A stretch of 64,000 nt of DNA. Source: JAEULH01 sp963789785. Lineage in GTDB: Bacteria > Pseudomonadota > Alphaproteobacteria > Rhodospirillales > Defluviicoccaceae. The stretch lies in contig CAWBNC010000024.1 in assembly GCA_963789785.1 (NCBI GenBank), positions 1-64,000 of the forward strand, read 5' to 3'. Position numbers and translations under genes: made by a program. The first letter of the stretch is position 1. Every line of letters starts with the position of its first letter. This document shows positions 62,453 through 64,000 of the stretch, piece after piece. Under the pieces are notes generated by a model. The model was given only the letters and a program-made list of their open reading frames with translations. It was not told the origin of the DNA and did no database searches.

Positions 62453-62467
62453 GGCCGGTCGCGCCGG

Positions 62468-63267
62468 ATGCTTAACGACCTCACCGTCAGGGTCGCCTCC
62501 GCGGTCGCTCTCGGCGTGCCTTTCGTCCTCTCCGTCCACGCCGGAGCGCCGTATTTCGATCTGTGGATCATCGTCGCCGTCGTCCTCCTCGCCTGGGAGT
62601 GGTACCGCCTGATGGCCGGAAACGACGGCGCCTTCGGGGTGCGGGGCGTCGCCTTCGTGGTCTGCGCCCTCATTCCTGTTCTCGCCGCCTCGCTTCTTAC
62701 GCCCGCGCTGGCGCTGGTTGTCGTTGCCGCCGCCGGCCTCGGGATGCTGGTGTCGGCGCAGGCCAACCGCCTGGCTCGCCGGTGGGATCGCCTACCTGGC
62801 CCTGCCGTGCGTTGCCCTGCTGTGGCTGCGCTATGACGTGCCCGACGGCCGGGCGATGGTGTTCTGGCTGATCGCCGTCGTCTGGGCGTCCGACATCGGC
62901 GCCTACTTCGCCGGCCGGCTCATCGGCGGGCCGAAACTGGCGCCGGCAATCAGCCCGAATAAGACCTGGGCAGGCTTTTTCGGCGGCGCGGCTGCCGCAC
63001 TGGTCGTGGGCGCCATGGCGACGATCCTGAGGGGCGCGGACACGCGTGGTATTGCTGGCGTCGGTCAGCGTTCTTCTCGGCGTCTTCGCCCAAGGCGGCG
63101 ATCTCGTCGAGTCCTGGCTGAAGCGCCGGTTCGGGGCGAAGGACACGAGCGCTCTGATCCCGGGCCACGGCGGCGTTCTTGATCGGGTCGACGGCCTGAT
63201 GGCGGCGGCGCTGCTGTTGGCATTGATCGACGTCGCGAGCGAAGGCAGTATGGTCCGATGGCTGTGA
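62468..63267 (+). CDS. cdsA: Phosphatidate cytidylyltransferase, two frameshifts
   Basis: Makes CDP-diacylglycerol from phosphatidate and CTP; integral membrane protein of about 265 residues. Membrane segments include WIIVAVVLLAWEWYRLMAG and VAFVVCALIPVLAASLLTP; the conserved core AVVWASDIGAYFAGRLIGG is followed by APAISPNKTWAGFFGG and the CDS signature near the end, KRRFGAKDTSALIPGHGGVL, with DRVDGL. Extra C bases near 62770 and 63044 split the gene over three frames. ATG 62468 lies 15 bp after frr; the end overlaps dxr by 10 bp. Confidence 0.93.
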
Positions 63268-64000
63268 CCGCAACTCAGGCCCAACCGGCGACATCCGCTC
63301 GCAGCGTCACGATCCTGGGCTCGACCGGATCGGTCGGCTGCAACACCGTCGATCTCCTTCGCCGCAACGTCGATGCGTTCAGGGTCGAGGCGCTGACCGC
63401 CAATCGCAACGTCGATCTGCTTGCCCGGCAGGCACGCCTTCTCGGCGCTCGCCTGGCCGTTGTCGCCGACCAGAGCCGCTATGGGGATCTCAAGGCGGCC
63501 CTCGCCGGCAGCGGCATCGAGGCGGCCGCGGGGAAAGGCGCGCTGATCGAAGCGGCCGAGCGGCCGGCGGAGTGGGTGATGGCCTCGATCGTCGGGGCGG
63601 CCGGGCTTCTGCCGACGCTTGCGGCGGTGCGCCGCGGCGCGATCATCGGTCTCGCCAACAAGGAATGCCTGGTCTGTGCCGGCGAGTTGATGATGGCCGA
63701 GATCCGCCGGTGCGGCGCGACGGTCGTGCCGGTCGACTCAGAGCACAGCGCCATCTACCAGGTTTTCGACTTCGCCAACGCCGACAAGGTGGAAAGCCTT
63801 ATCCTGACAGCGTCGGGCGGACCGTTCCGGACGCTGGATCCGGTGCAGATGAGTTCCGTCACCCCGGCCCAGGCGGTGGCGCACCCGAACTGGGACATGG
63901 GCGCGAAAATTTCCGTCGATTCGGCGACCATGATGAACAAGGGCCTCGAACTGATCGAGGCCTTTCATCTGTTTCCGGTAACAGCCGAGCAGCTCGACGT
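63258..64000 (+). CDS. dxr: 1-deoxy-D-xylulose 5-phosphate reductoisomerase, N-terminal 247 residues
   Basis: NADPH-dependent conversion of DXP to MEP, the committed step of bacterial isoprenoid synthesis. The frame is open to the window edge. RSVTILGSTGSVGCNTVDLL is the nucleotide-binding start; GLANKECLVCAGELMM, PVDSEHSAIYQVF with the metal-binding SEH, the flexible-loop LTASGGPFR, and AHPNWDMGAKISVDSATMMN follow. ATG 63258 overlaps the cdsA stop and gives an N-terminal extension of about 15 residues. Dxr next to frr and cdsA is the standard order. Confidence 0.95.
   Translation, partial: MAVTATQAQPATSARSVTILGSTGSVGCNTVDLLRRNVDAFRVEALTANRNVDLLARQARLLGARLAVVADQSRYGDLKAALAGSGIEAAAGKGALIEAAERPAEWVMASIVGAAGLLPTLAAVRRGAIIGLANKECLVCAGELMMAEIRRCGATVVPVDSEHSAIYQVFDFANADKVESLILTASGGPFRTLDPVQMSSVTPAQAVAHPNWDMGAKISVDSATMMNKGLELIEAFHLFPVTAEQLD

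Overview
The window is high-GC (about two thirds G+C) bacterial chromosome. Its gene content points to an alphaproteobacterium, most likely a member of the Rhodospirillales or a relative. It carries a ptsN-hpf-rpoN-lptB-lptA-lptC-kdsD block, an SRP RNA just upstream of dnaX, an rpsB-tsf-pyrH-frr-cdsA-dxr block, an FeS-type photolyase, and carbon-fixation type sugar-phosphate genes (phosphoribulokinase, transketolase, ribulose-phosphate epimerase). This assignment is an inference from gene content; no 16S gene is present.

Layout. 1-660: end of an IS481-type element. 0.9-5.3 kb: phosphoribulokinase, tkt, rpe and a DUF502 membrane protein, all on + and apparently one transcription unit. 5.4-8.6 kb: guaB, an ECF sigma factor and an ATP adenylyltransferase-like gene. 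8.7-9.0 kb: HicB-like antitoxin without a visible HicA. 9.2-12.9 kb: 5-oxoprolinase-type HyuA-HyuB fusion broken by many single-base indels. 12.9-19.3 kb: a large Eco57I-like restriction-modification gene interrupted by an IS5-type and an IS630-type element, each inserted in a CTAG site. 19.4-30 kb: tolC-like gene, msrB, SDR, CYTH protein, dnaX, SRP RNA, nudC, GNAT, EEP hydrolase, panD, DUF3617 and TauE/SafE. 30.2-37.4 kb (minus): ptsN, hpf, rpoN, lptB, lptA, lptC, kdsD, RNase D and tRNA-Leu, i.e. nitrogen-PTS/sigma-54 and LPS export/Kdo synthesis. 37.6-43.4 kb: NDUFA9-like protein, a MEMO1-AMMECR1 fusion divergent from its radical SAM partner (AmmeMemoRadiSam set), pepA and holC. 43.4-46 kb: small accessory patch with a carboxymuconolactone decarboxylase-like gene, a second partial holC 3' end, a truncated HNH-like protein, an IS1595-type element and a low-GC orphan ORF. 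46-52.9 kb: MFS transporter, CBS protein, DUF262-HNH protein, metal-receptor protein with a CRP-type palindrome upstream, rnk, a second TauE/SafE and an M23 lipoprotein. 53-59 kb: two different photolyases in tandem and a three-domain acyl ligase-ACP-acyltransferase. 59-64 kb: translation and envelope block rpsB-tsf-pyrH-frr-cdsA-dxr, lacking uppS between frr and cdsA.

A feature of the whole window is the number of single-base indels (nearly all insertions of C or G) that break about twenty otherwise well conserved genes, including essential ones (rpoN, tsf, pyrH, cdsA, lptA). The protein similarity resumes directly in the next frame each time. Sequencing or assembly error is the most economical reading, so coordinates below span the whole inferred gene and the frame breaks are stated. 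The mobile-element insertions, by contrast, have clean target duplications or long inverted repeats and are real biology.

Most genes are ordinary housekeeping. The best candidates for unusual biology are the fused AmmeMemoRadiSam proteins, the twice-interrupted restriction-modification gene, the accessory patch at 43.4-46 kb, the stand-alone DUF262-HNH protein, and the CRP-type operator followed by an orphan terminator near 50.6 kb.
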